The translations under genes were made by a program, and so were the position numbers. A stretch of 64,000 nucleotides of DNA from the NCBI RefSeq assembly GCF_016863615.1, contig NZ_BOPF01000002.1, positions 620,001-684,000 on the forward strand. The letters are read 5' to 3'. Source of the stretch: Virgisporangium aliadipatigenens. GTDB lineage: Bacteria > Actinomycetota > Actinomycetes > Mycobacteriales > Micromonosporaceae. The notes below the pieces were generated by a model. It saw only the letters and a program-made list of their open reading frames with translations, had not been told where the DNA came from and made no database searches. Below, piece by piece: positions 7,376 to 14,881 of the stretch. Each line of letters starts with the position of its first letter. The stretch's first letter is position 1.

Positions 7376-8569
7376 ATGGGCAGGGCAAACGTCGCCCTCC
7401 GGGACTGGGCGGTGGCCGTCGGCGTGGCGGCGGTCGTTCTGGTGGCCGGGCTGGGCCTCGATCCGGGCGGCGGAGCCCCGGCGGACCTCACGGCGCGCGC
7501 GGTCGGCGGGCTGGCGCTGCTGGTCGCCGGCGGGCTGGCGCTGGCCGTGCGCCGGCGCGCGCCGGTCGCCGTCCTGGTCGTCACCGGGCTGTGCGCGGTG
7601 GGCGGGCAGGCGGCGGGGCTGGATGTTCCGGCGGTGGCGTACGTGGTCGCGGTGTACGCGGCCGTCCGGGCGGGGCACCGCACCGTCGCCGTCGTCGTCA
7701 GCCTGCTCGTGCTCGGGGCGCTCCCGCTCGCGACGATGGTGACCGGGCCGCTGGACACCGGTGCGGCGTTCGCCCGGGCGCGGGGTGTGCTGGAGCTGGC
7801 CTGGCTGATCGCCGCCGGCGCCGCGGGAGAGGCGGTGCGCCAGGCGGAACGGCGGGCCGACGAGGCCGAACGCACCCGTGAGGAGGCCGCGCTGCGCCGG
7901 GCCGGCGAGGAACGCCTGCACATCGCCCGGGAGTTGCACGACTCGCTCACGCACCAGATCTCCGTGATCACCGTGCAGGCGGAGGCGGCCGTCCACGTGG
8001 CCCGCCGGCGCGGCGAACCCGTCCCGGACGCGCTGCTGGCCATCCGCGACGCGGGCCGCGAGGCCTCCCGGGAGCTGCGCGCCACCCTGGAGACGCTGCG
8101 CGACGACGGCGCGAACGCCCCGTGCGGCCTCGACCGCCTGCCGGAGCTGGTGGCCCGCGCCCGTGCCGCCGGCCTCGACGCGACGCTGACGATCGCGGGG
8201 GAGCGCACCGGTGTGCCGGCCGCCGTCGAGCGGGCCGCGTACCGCATCGTGCAGGAGTCCCTGACGAACATCGCCCGCCACGCCGCGGCCGCCACGGCGA
8301 CGGTGCGCGTCGAACACCTCCCGGGCAGGTTGACCGTGCGGGTGGAGGACGACGGGACGGCCCGCCCGGACGCCGTTGCGGAGCCCGGTGTCGGCCTGCG
8401 CGGCATGCGCGAACGGGTCACCGCCCTCGGCGGCCGCCTCCGCGTCGGCCCGCGCCCCACGGGCGGCTTCGCGGTGGAGGCCGACCTCCCCCTGACATCC
8501 GCCGCGGAGTCGTCGGTTCCCACCGAAGAACGTCGCCCGGCCGGGTCGGTGGCGGGGCGCACCGCGTGA
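7376..8569 (+). CDS. NarL/LiaS-type sensor histidine kinase
   Basis: 397 residues. The N-terminal half contains about five membrane helices (to about residue 150) with very short loops, as in intramembrane-sensing kinases. A linker coiled coil (RQAERRADEAERTREEAALRRAGEER) leads to a HisKA_3 box, ARELHDSLTHQISVI, with phospho-acceptor His188. The HATPase domain follows: N box ESLTNIARHA, and G box GVGLRGMRERVTALGG. The stop overlaps the response regulator start (GTGA, 8566-8569). It autophosphorylates in response to an unknown, possibly membrane-borne, signal. Confidence 0.93.
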   Translation: MGRANVALRDWAVAVGVAAVVLVAGLGLDPGGGAPADLTARAVGGLALLVAGGLALAVRRRAPVAVLVVTGLCAVGGQAAGLDVPAVAYVVAVYAAVRAGHRTVAVVVSLLVLGALPLATMVTGPLDTGAAFARARGVLELAWLIAAGAAGEAVRQAERRADEAERTREEAALRRAGEERLHIARELHDSLTHQISVITVQAEAAVHVARRRGEPVPDALLAIRDAGREASRELRATLETLRDDGANAPCGLDRLPELVARARAAGLDATLTIAGERTGVPAAVERAAYRIVQESLTNIARHAAAATATVRVEHLPGRLTVRVEDDGTARPDAVAEPGVGLRGMRERVTALGGRLRVGPRPTGGFAVEADLPLTSAAESSVPTEERRPAGSVAGRTA

Positions 8570-9228
8570 TCCGGGTCCTGATCGTCGACGACCAGCCGCT
8601 GATCCGCAGCGGCTTCCGTGCCCTGCTGGAGATCGAGGACGACATCGAGGTGGTCGGGGAGGCCGCCGACGGCGCCGAGGGGGTGGCGCTGGCCCGCCGC
8701 CTGCTGCCCGACATCGCGCTCGTGGACGTGCAGATGCCGTTCGTCGACGGGATCGAGGCGACCCGGCGGATCGCGGCCGACCCGGCGCTGTCCGGGGTGC
8801 ACGTGGTCATCCTGACCAACTACGGCTTCGACGAGTACGTTTTCGACGCGCTGCGGGCCGGCGCGGCCGGGTTCCTCGTGAAGGACATCCGGCCCGACGA
8901 CTTCCTGCACGCGGTGCGCGTGGCGGCCCGGGGCGACGCGCTGCTGGCCCCGTCGATCACCCGCAAGCTGATCGACCGCTACGTCACCCAGCCGCCGCGC
9001 CCCGAGCCCGGGCCGGCGCTGGCGGGGCTGACCAACCGGGAGCGCGAGGCCGTCGCGCTGGTGGCCCAGGGCCTGTCGAACGACCAGATCGCGACCCGCC
9101 TCGTGATCAGCCCGGTGACCGCGAAGACGCACGTCAACCGGGCGATGACGAAGCTGCGCGCCCGCGACCGCGCACAGCTGGTGGTGTTCGCCTACGAGTC
9201 CGGTCTGGTGACGCCCCGCAGCAGCTGA
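8566..9228 (+). CDS. NarL-family response regulator
   Basis: 220 residues from GTG 8566. The receiver domain has the acidic pocket VDDQ, phospho-acceptor Asp54 (ALVDVQMPFVDG), Thr in ILTN and Lys in LVKD. The LuxR-type helix-turn-helix is at the C terminus (LTNREREAVALVAQGLSNDQIATRLVISPVTAKTHVNRAM). It is co-translated with the kinase. Targets probably include the divergent small membrane protein, by position only. Confidence 0.95.
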   Translation: MIRVLIVDDQPLIRSGFRALLEIEDDIEVVGEAADGAEGVALARRLLPDIALVDVQMPFVDGIEATRRIAADPALSGVHVVILTNYGFDEYVFDALRAGAAGFLVKDIRPDDFLHAVRVAARGDALLAPSITRKLIDRYVTQPPRPEPGPALAGLTNREREAVALVAQGLSNDQIATRLVISPVTAKTHVNRAMTKLRARDRAQLVVFAYESGLVTPRSS

Positions 9229-9237
9229 ACGCTGTTG

Positions 9238-9261
9238 CATCAAATCAGTTTGATGTAGTCT
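9238..9261 (+). promoter_or_regulatory. ArsR-type operator overlapping leaderless promoter
   Basis: CATCAAATCAGTTTGATG (9238-9255) is a perfect inverted repeat: 7-base arms CATCAAA/TTTGATG around TCAG. It abuts the -10 TAGTCT (9256-9261), which lies 7 bases before GTG 9269. The site is AT-rich in a GC-rich genome and has the form of ArsR/SmtB operators, so the first encoded domain probably represses its own operon. Confidence 0.75.
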
Positions 9262-9268
9262 GCGGGGC

Positions 9269-9970
9269 GTGGAGTTCCTCATCGCGGTGGGTCATCCGCT
9301 GCGCCGGCGCCTGCTGGGCGAGCTGGCCCGGGGCGACCGGGCGGTGCGCGAGCTGACGGCCCTGGTCGACGAGCCGCAGAACCTCGTCTCCTACCACCTG
9401 TCGAAGCTGCGCAAGGCCGAGCTGGTGACCGCCCGACGCAGCAGCGCCGACGGCCGCGACACCTACTACACGCTCGACCTGGACCGCTGCGCCGACCTGC
9501 TCGCCGGGGCCGGCGCGGCACTGCACCCGGCGCTGCGCCTGCGCCCGCCGGAGCGACCCGCGCCGGTCGGCGGACGGGTGCTCTTCCTGTGCACCGGCAA
9601 CAGTTCGCGCTCGCAGATGGCCGAGGCGCTCCTGCGTCACCGCACCGCCGGGGCCGTCGAGGCGCACAGCGCCGGCAGCCGTCCCCGGCCGGTCGATCCG
9701 GACGCGGTCGCCGCGATGGCGGCCCGGGGCATCGACCTCACCGGGGCGCGGCCGAAGCACCTGGACGGCTTCACCGGGCAGCGGTTCGACCGCGTGATCA
9801 CGCTGTGCGACCGGGTACGGGAGAGTTGTCCCGAGTTCCCCGGGCACGCCGAGCCGGTGCACTGGAGCATCCCGGAGCCGGCCGACCGGGCGGCGTTCGA
9901 GCGGGTCGCCGACGTGCTCGACCGGCGGATCGCACTCCTGCTGCACACCCTGACAACGGAGGCGTCATGA
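9269..9970 (+). CDS. ArsR regulator fused to thioredoxin-type arsenate reductase (ArsC)
   Basis: 233 residues. Residues 1-95 form an ArsR winged helix (HPLRRRLLGELARGDRAV ... NLVSYHLSKLRKAELV); residues 100-233 form a low-molecular-weight-phosphatase-fold arsenate reductase. The P-loop is CTGNSSR (Cys108 to Arg114), and a second pair, Cys180 and Cys187 (TLCDRVRESC), has the 7-residue spacing of the redox relay cysteines in thioredoxin-coupled ArsC; the HWSIPEP segment also fits. The ArsR part lacks the ELCVCDL metalloid-binding motif (here ELTALVDEPQN), so sensing is by other residues. The fusion suggests that detoxification and control are joined. The stop overlaps the VOC gene (ATGA). Confidence 0.9.
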   Translation: MEFLIAVGHPLRRRLLGELARGDRAVRELTALVDEPQNLVSYHLSKLRKAELVTARRSSADGRDTYYTLDLDRCADLLAGAGAALHPALRLRPPERPAPVGGRVLFLCTGNSSRSQMAEALLRHRTAGAVEAHSAGSRPRPVDPDAVAAMAARGIDLTGARPKHLDGFTGQRFDRVITLCDRVRESCPEFPGHAEPVHWSIPEPADRAAFERVADVLDRRIALLLHTLTTEAS

Positions 9971-10359
9971 CCGACCACACCGTGCACGTCCGTTACCTGG
10001 TGGACGACGTGCGAGCCGCGATCGACTTCTACACCACGCAGCTCGGCTTCACGTCCGACACGACGTTCCTGCCGGCGTTCGCCGACGTGCGGCGCGGCAA
10101 CCTGCGGCTGCTGCTGTCCGGCCCGACGAGTTCGGCCGGCCGCGCGATGCCGGACGGGCGCAGCCCGCACCCCGGCGGCTGGAACCGCATCCACCTGCTC
10201 GTCGAGGACATCGACGCCGAGGTCGCGAAGCTGCGCGCGGCCGGTGTGCCGTTCCGCAGCGACGTGATCAGCGGGCCGGGCGGTCGGCAGATCGTGCTGG
10301 ACGATCCGGCGGGCAACCCCGTCGAGCTGTTCCAGCCGGCCGACCGCGCGCCCCGCTGA
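9967..10359 (+). CDS. VOC (glyoxalase/bleomycin-resistance) family protein in ars operon
   Basis: 130 residues with two beta-alpha-beta-beta-beta modules: an N-terminal HVRYLVDDVRAAIDFYTTQLGF and a C-terminal RIHLLVEDIDAEVAKLRAAGVPF ... DDPAGNPVELFQPA. It is translationally coupled to the ArsR-ArsC gene. VOC proteins in ars operons can be ArsI, a C-As lyase that needs a vicinal cysteine pair, but this protein has no cysteine at all, so ArsI is unlikely. A resistance or isomerase role is possible. Confidence 0.85.
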   Translation: MTDHTVHVRYLVDDVRAAIDFYTTQLGFTSDTTFLPAFADVRRGNLRLLLSGPTSSAGRAMPDGRSPHPGGWNRIHLLVEDIDAEVAKLRAAGVPFRSDVISGPGGRQIVLDDPAGNPVELFQPADRAPR

Positions 10360-10366
10360 GAGTGGC

Positions 10367-10783
10367 TCAGGCCTCCCGGGGCGCCCCGAGGTTGAACATC
10401 CACGAGACCCCGAACCGGTCCACGAACTGGCCGTACTCGTCGCCCCACATCTGCTTCTTCAGCGGCTCGTTGACGGTGCCGCCGGCCGACAGCTTCTCGA
10501 AGTAGCCGCGCAGGGTGTCATCGACGTCGCCGTTGATGCAGATCGTGACGCTGTCGCCCGCCTTCACCGGCATCTCGGGCGGCGTGTCCGCGCCCATGAG
10601 GGTGTAGCCGTCGGCGGTCTCCAGCTGGCCGTGCATGACCTTGTCGGCGACCGGCCCTTCCATGCCGAACTCGCCGAACGTGTTCACGGTGAGCGTTCCG
10701 CCGAGCACGCTCTTGTAGAACTCCAGCGCCTCACGGGCGTTGCCCTCGGGGAAGCTGATGTAGGGGTTGAGTCGAGAGGCCAC
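10367..10783 (-). CDS. PhnB-like VOC family protein
   Basis: 138 residues from GTG 10783, with a strong AAGGAGG eight bases upstream. The sequence (SRLNPYISFPEGNAREALEF ... VLGGTLTVNTFGEFG ... MWGDEYGQFVDRFGVSWMFNL) matches the PhnB/3-demethylubiquinone-methyltransferase-like VOC group often annotated as glyoxalase. It converges on the ars operon with a 7-base gap but has its own ribosome site and is probably independent. The substrate is unknown. Confidence 0.88.
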   Translation of the reverse strand: MASRLNPYISFPEGNAREALEFYKSVLGGTLTVNTFGEFGMEGPVADKVMHGQLETADGYTLMGADTPPEMPVKAGDSVTICINGDVDDTLRGYFEKLSAGGTVNEPLKKQMWGDEYGQFVDRFGVSWMFNLGAPREA

Positions 10784-10861
10784 GATGCCCTCCTTGGTGG
10801 GGACCGAAGGAACGCCCGCAGCCTAACGGGACGGCGACCCCACAAGTGCAAGATCAGCGAA

Positions 10862-10898
10862 GAACCGCCCCGACCGGCTCCGCCGGCCGGGGCGGTTC
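10862..10898 (-). terminator. Terminator after mannanase gene
   Basis: GAACCGCCCCG (10862-10872) pairs perfectly with CGGGGCGGTTC (10888-10898), with a second small stem inside. It lies 14 bases past the mannanase stop and, read on the minus strand, is followed by TTCG and a modestly T-rich stretch. Confidence 0.75.
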
Positions 10899-10911
10899 GT
10901 GGTGCGTGGAT

Positions 10912-12030
10912 CTAGCGGACGCGGACGTTGAAGATCGGGTCGGCCGCGACCTTCCGGAACGCGGTCAGGCTCTCCCTGGTGCTGTCGATGCGCATGTCCA
11001 GGCCCTGCTGGTCGGAGGCGGTGTCGAAGTACACCATCGCCTTGATCGCGGGCATCGCCTTCAGCTGCTGCAGGACGGTGCCGTACAGCTTGGCCTTCTC
11101 GGCCGGCGAGCACTTCGTCCTGCACTCGTACATGCCCCACTCGGCGACCATGATCGGCTTGCCCGTGGTGAGCGCCCAGTTGTACCAACCCGGGAAGACG
11201 TTCTTGTCGGTGGTGCGGTTCATGAGGTTGTTGAAGTCGCCGTAGTGGTAGCCGTTCGGCTGCGAGTTGACGTAGGAGTCCACGCCGACCCAGTCGACGA
11301 CGTCGTTGCCCGGGTACAGGTCCTTCCACCAGGAGGAGTTGTTCCACTTCTCGACGTTCATGTAGGCCATGACGAACACGACGTTGGTGACGCCGTTGGC
11401 GCGCATGCGCTGGACGGTGTGGCGGTACATCGCGGCGTAGTCCTTGGCGGTCATGCCGCTGCCGGTGTTGGTGGAGACGTCGTTCTCCGGCTCGTGGTGG
11501 ATGGCCATGAAGAAGGTGTCGGTGTAGTTCGCCTTGATGTACTTGGCGAGCTTGTCGATGCGGGCGTCCTGCTTGCCCTTGGCGACGTCGGCCCACTTGG
11601 CGCCGTAGCCGACCTTCCAGTTCGTGAACAGGATGCGCGGCTTGCCGGCCTCGCGCGCCATGGCGATCTCGTCCTTGGTCGGGAACATCTCGTCGCCACG
11701 GTGGTAGGTGTGGTAGACCGACGCGGTCCGGCCCGACTTCTGCTCCCAGGTGCGCAGCGCCTCGTCGCGCGGGGTGTCGGAGAAGCCGCCCGCGGCCGCG
11801 CCCCACAGGATGTTGCACGAGGGCACGAGCTTCGCGTCGACCGTGCAGTTCGGCGCCGGCTTGGCCGGGGCGGCGGGAGCGGTCGGCGTGGTGCCGGCGA
11901 GGGCGCCACCGGCGAGGGCGATGCTGCCACCGAGGGCTGCGATGGTCGCCGCGAGCGGCAGGATCGCGCGGGTGATCACCCGGGCGGTCGAGGTGCGGCG
12001 GGCCGTGGTGTTGCGGGCGGTGGCAGTCAC
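10912..12030 (-). CDS. Secreted GH26-like beta-mannanase
   Basis: 372 residues. A basic start and hydrophobic stretch (about 20-46, ending near ALAGT) form a signal peptide. The catalytic domain has the GH26 acid/base in MAIHHEPEND (Glu180) and the nucleophile in IMVAEWGMYE (Glu297); WYNWAL and the DWVGVDSYV strand are also typical. It would cleave beta-1,4-mannan or a related beta-glucan outside the cell; specificity cannot be set. The GTG start at 12030 has GAAGGAG upstream. There is no carbohydrate-binding module. It stands alone with its own terminator. Confidence 0.85.
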   Translation of the reverse strand: MTATARNTTARRTSTARVITRAILPLAATIAALGGSIALAGGALAGTTPTAPAAPAKPAPNCTVDAKLVPSCNILWGAAAGGFSDTPRDEALRTWEQKSGRTASVYHTYHRGDEMFPTKDEIAMAREAGKPRILFTNWKVGYGAKWADVAKGKQDARIDKLAKYIKANYTDTFFMAIHHEPENDVSTNTGSGMTAKDYAAMYRHTVQRMRANGVTNVVFVMAYMNVEKWNNSSWWKDLYPGNDVVDWVGVDSYVNSQPNGYHYGDFNNLMNRTTDKNVFPGWYNWALTTGKPIMVAEWGMYECRTKCSPAEKAKLYGTVLQQLKAMPAIKAMVYFDTASDQQGLDMRIDSTRESLTAFRKVAADPIFNVRVR

Positions 12031-12143
12031 TGGGCTTCTCCTTCAGAAGTCCGTGGGCTGGACAAGAAGAAGATTCGCGGGCGGAAGTGGCGGGCCCGGG
12101 TCGCCGTTCGTTGCCGTCGAGTTGCGCCGTTCCCGGGAGGACC

Positions 12144-12156
12144 GTCCACAGTGGAC
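12144..12156. repeat. GTCCACNGTGGAC palindrome, exact copy 2
   Basis: GTCCACAGTGGAC is intergenic here, between the divergent mannanase and MMPL genes, so no protein sequence explains it. Confidence 0.9.
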
Positions 12157-12170
12157 ACAGCACGCGGAAA

Positions 12171-12207
12171 CCCGCTCCCGGCACGGTTTTCACCCGTCGG
12201 GAGCGGG
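12171..12207. promoter_or_regulatory. Strong hairpin between divergent genes
   Basis: CCCGCTCCCG (12171-12180) pairs perfectly with CGGGAGCGGG (12198-12207) around 17 bases. No gene ends here, so it is not an ordinary terminator. On the minus strand it would lie in the mannanase leader and is followed by TTTCC, so an attenuator is possible. Confidence 0.4.
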
Positions 12208-12276
12208 CGGTTGCAGACGGGTATCCGGGGCTGATCAGCCGCCCCGCGGCCGGGGTGCGCCCGCCGTTGCCGGTTC

Positions 12277-14406
12277 GTGTCGTCGCGGTGCTTCGATACG
12301 GCGGTGGACGGGATCATGCGGGGGCTCGGCCGGTTCTGCACGCGCCGGCCGGGGTGGGTGGTGACCGGCTGGCTGCTGGCCGCCGTGGCGGTGGCGGCGT
12401 TGGTGGGGGCGTTCGGGCGGCCGGTCGCGGAGGACATCACGCTGCCGGGCAGCGACGGGCAGGTCGGCCGCGAACTGATGGAGCGCGCGTTCGCCGGTTC
12501 GGGGAACGGCACCGGGCAGCTGATCCTGCGGGTGCGCGACGGCAGCCTCGCCGACCCCGGCCGGGCCGAGGCGATCGCCGTCGCGCTCGCCGAGGTGAGA
12601 GCGCACCCGCACGTCGCGAACGTCCGCCCGCCCGACGCGGCACAGGGCACGCTCGGTGCCGACGGGCGCATCGGCTACGCCACGGTGGAGTTCGACGTGA
12701 TCTCGCGGGAGGTCGACCGGGCGCTGGCCGAGGGGGTGCTCGACGCGGCCGCCCCGGCCCGCGCGGCGGGGGTCGAGACGGTCGGCGCGGGTGCGCTCGC
12801 CCGGCCGGAGTCCGGCACCCGCACCGGCGAACTCCTCGGGTTGGCCGTCGCGGCGCTGGTCATGGTGGTGGCGTTCGGCGGGCTGGTGGCCGCGGGGCTG
12901 CCACTGGTGACGGCGCTGGTGACGCTGCTGTGCGGGCTGGGGCTGATCGGGCTGGCGGGACACCTGACCGACGTGCCGTCGGTGGCGACCACGCTCGCCA
13001 CGATGATCGGCCTGGGCGTCGGGGTCGACTACGCGCTGTTCCTGCTCACCCGGTACCGCGCGCTCGGCCGGGACCGGGCGGCGGTCGTGGCGACCGTGGC
13101 GTCCGCCGGCACGGCCGTGGTCTTCGCCGGCGGTTCGGTCGTGGTGGCGTTCGGGGGACTGGGGCTGGCGGGCGTGCCGATCCTGACGACGCTGGCGTGG
13201 ACGGCGGGGCTGGTGGTGCTGCTCGCCGTCGGGGCGGCCACCACGCTGCTGCCGGCCGTGCTGACGCTGCTCGGGCCCAGGGTCGACGCGCTGCGGGTCT
13301 TCCGGCGGCCGGCGGGCTCAGGTCGTTCCCGCTGGGGAAGGCTGGCGGAGCGGATCACCCGGAAGCCCGGGCGGTACGCCCTGCTCACGACGGCGCTGCT
13401 GGTCCTGGTGACCGCTCCCGTCGCGGACCTCGAGACGGGGCAGCTCGACTTCGGGAACAACCCGCCGGGGACCGCGACGCGCACCGGGTACGACCTGCTC
13501 GCGGAGGGCTTCGGGCCGGGGATCAACGGGCCGCTGACCGTCGTCGCCGCGCTCGACCCGCCGGCCGGCGACGGCGACGGCCGGATCGCCGCGCTGCGGG
13601 ACGCGGTCGCGCGCACGCCCGGGGTGGCCCGCACCCGGCCGGCCGCGGTGTCGGCCGACGGGCGGGTGGCGGCCGTGCGCGCGGAGGCGGACTCGGCGGC
13701 GAACGACCCGCGCACCGCCGACACGATCAGGGCGCTGCGGCGGGTGACGGTGGCCGGCGCGGACGTGCACGTGACCGGCGCCGTGGCGATCCGCGGCGAC
13801 GTCGGCGAACGGGTCGCCCGGCGCATGCCGTGGGTCATCGCGGCGGTCGTGCTGCTGTCGGCGGTGCTGCTCCTGCTCGCCTTCCGGGCGCCGGTGCTGG
13901 CGCTCAAGGCGGCCGTCATGAACCTGCTCTCCGTCGGCACCGCGTACGGCGTGCTGACGGCGGTGTTCCAGTGGGGGTGGGGCGTGCGGGCGATCGGCCT
14001 GGACGGTCCGGTGCCGGTCGAGGCGTATGTGCCGATGATGCTGTTCGCGCTCCTCTTCGGGTTGTCGATGGACTACGAGGTGTTCCTGCTGAGCGCCGTG
14101 CGGGACGCGTGGCGGGCCTCGGGGGACAACCGGGCGGCGGTGCGCGACGGGCTCGCAGGCACCGGCCGGGTGATCACCTCGGCCGCGCTGATCATGGTCT
14201 GCGTCTTCGCGAGTTTCATCCTGAGCCCGAATCCGATCATCAAGATGTTCGGGCTCGGGTTGGCCGTGGCGATCGCCGTGGACGCCACGATCATCCGCGG
14301 GCTGCTGGTCCCCGCGACGATGGCGCTCCTCGGCGACCTGAACTGGTGGACGCCCTTCCACAAAGCGGGTCGAGGCGGGTCGATACCGGCGTCGCGGATC
14401 CGGTAG
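12277..14406 (+). CDS. MMPL/RND-family transporter
   Basis: 709 residues from GTG 12277; ATG 12316 (MRGLGRFCTRRPGWVV, 696 residues) is an equally likely start. Two copies of the MMPL layout are present: an N-terminal helix, a large outside loop (about 45-185), five to six helices, then the same again. The first helix bundle has GVGVDYALFLLTRYR and the second has FGLSMDYEVFLLSAVRD, where the Asp-Tyr pairs form the proton relay of MmpL transporters. Such proteins export lipids, glycolipids or small hydrophobic compounds with proton motive force. No lipid synthesis gene is adjacent. Confidence 0.9.
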   Translation: MSSRCFDTAVDGIMRGLGRFCTRRPGWVVTGWLLAAVAVAALVGAFGRPVAEDITLPGSDGQVGRELMERAFAGSGNGTGQLILRVRDGSLADPGRAEAIAVALAEVRAHPHVANVRPPDAAQGTLGADGRIGYATVEFDVISREVDRALAEGVLDAAAPARAAGVETVGAGALARPESGTRTGELLGLAVAALVMVVAFGGLVAAGLPLVTALVTLLCGLGLIGLAGHLTDVPSVATTLATMIGLGVGVDYALFLLTRYRALGRDRAAVVATVASAGTAVVFAGGSVVVAFGGLGLAGVPILTTLAWTAGLVVLLAVGAATTLLPAVLTLLGPRVDALRVFRRPAGSGRSRWGRLAERITRKPGRYALLTTALLVLVTAPVADLETGQLDFGNNPPGTATRTGYDLLAEGFGPGINGPLTVVAALDPPAGDGDGRIAALRDAVARTPGVARTRPAAVSADGRVAAVRAEADSAANDPRTADTIRALRRVTVAGADVHVTGAVAIRGDVGERVARRMPWVIAAVVLLSAVLLLLAFRAPVLALKAAVMNLLSVGTAYGVLTAVFQWGWGVRAIGLDGPVPVEAYVPMMLFALLFGLSMDYEVFLLSAVRDAWRASGDNRAAVRDGLAGTGRVITSAALIMVCVFASFILSPNPIIKMFGLGLAVAIAVDATIIRGLLVPATMALLGDLNWWTPFHKAGRGGSIPASRIR

Positions 14407-14439
14407 CCTCTGCGCTCCGGGCACACGGTGGGAGGGAAA

Positions 14440-14871
14440 GTGTCGGGCGAAATGGGCCTGGCCGCATGCGCCACCATTGTGTTGATCATCTGCCTGTTCC
14501 TGCTGATCCGCGGGCGGGGCAGCGACGACGATGACGACGCCGTGCCGGAGCCCAGGATCGACGCCCGTCCCGCCGAGGCCGTCCGCCGCGGGCGGGAGCA
14601 CACCTTCGAGACCCTCGCCCGGCGCACCGACGAGATCACGTTCCGCCGGCCGCGGATGGGCCGGCCGGGCTACGAGGAGGACGAGGTCGACGCCTTCCTC
14701 GACGAGGTGATCCGGGCCTGCGCCGAGGGCGTGCCGCTGGATCCGGCGCGGGTGCGCGGGGTGTCGTTCCGCAAGTCGCGGATCGGGCGGCGCGGGTACG
14801 ACGAGGACGAGGTCGACGTGTATCTCGACGAGGTCGAGGAGGCGATGCGCCGGCTCGGCGGCCCGACCTGA
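14440..14871 (+). CDS. Membrane-anchored protein with two DivIVA-type motifs
   Basis: 143 residues. One N-terminal membrane helix (LAACATIVLIICLFLLIRG) and an acidic DDDDD stretch are followed by two copies of the DivIVA N-domain signature: FRRPRMGRPGYEEDEVDAFLDEV (about residues 67-88) and FRKSRIGRRGYDEDEVDVYLDEV (about 105-127). These motifs normally begin a coiled coil that senses curved membrane in polar growth and septation; here they are duplicated, without the long coiled coil. GTG 14440, directly after GGAGGGAAA, is preferred; ATG 14452 is an alternative. It lies 33 bases after the MMPL gene. Confidence 0.75.
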   Translation: MSGEMGLAACATIVLIICLFLLIRGRGSDDDDDAVPEPRIDARPAEAVRRGREHTFETLARRTDEITFRRPRMGRPGYEEDEVDAFLDEVIRACAEGVPLDPARVRGVSFRKSRIGRRGYDEDEVDVYLDEVEEAMRRLGGPT

Positions 14872-14881
14872 TCGCGGCGTG

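Noticed and set aside
9967-10359. ArsI C-As lyase for the VOC gene in the ars operon
   Set aside because: ArsI requires vicinal cysteines; this protein contains no cysteine.
12087-14534. Long open frame (815 codons) overlapping the MMPL gene
   Set aside because: Its translation is Gly/Arg/Ala-rich low complexity without domains; the MMPL frame has full family motifs. Long false frames are expected in such GC-rich DNA.
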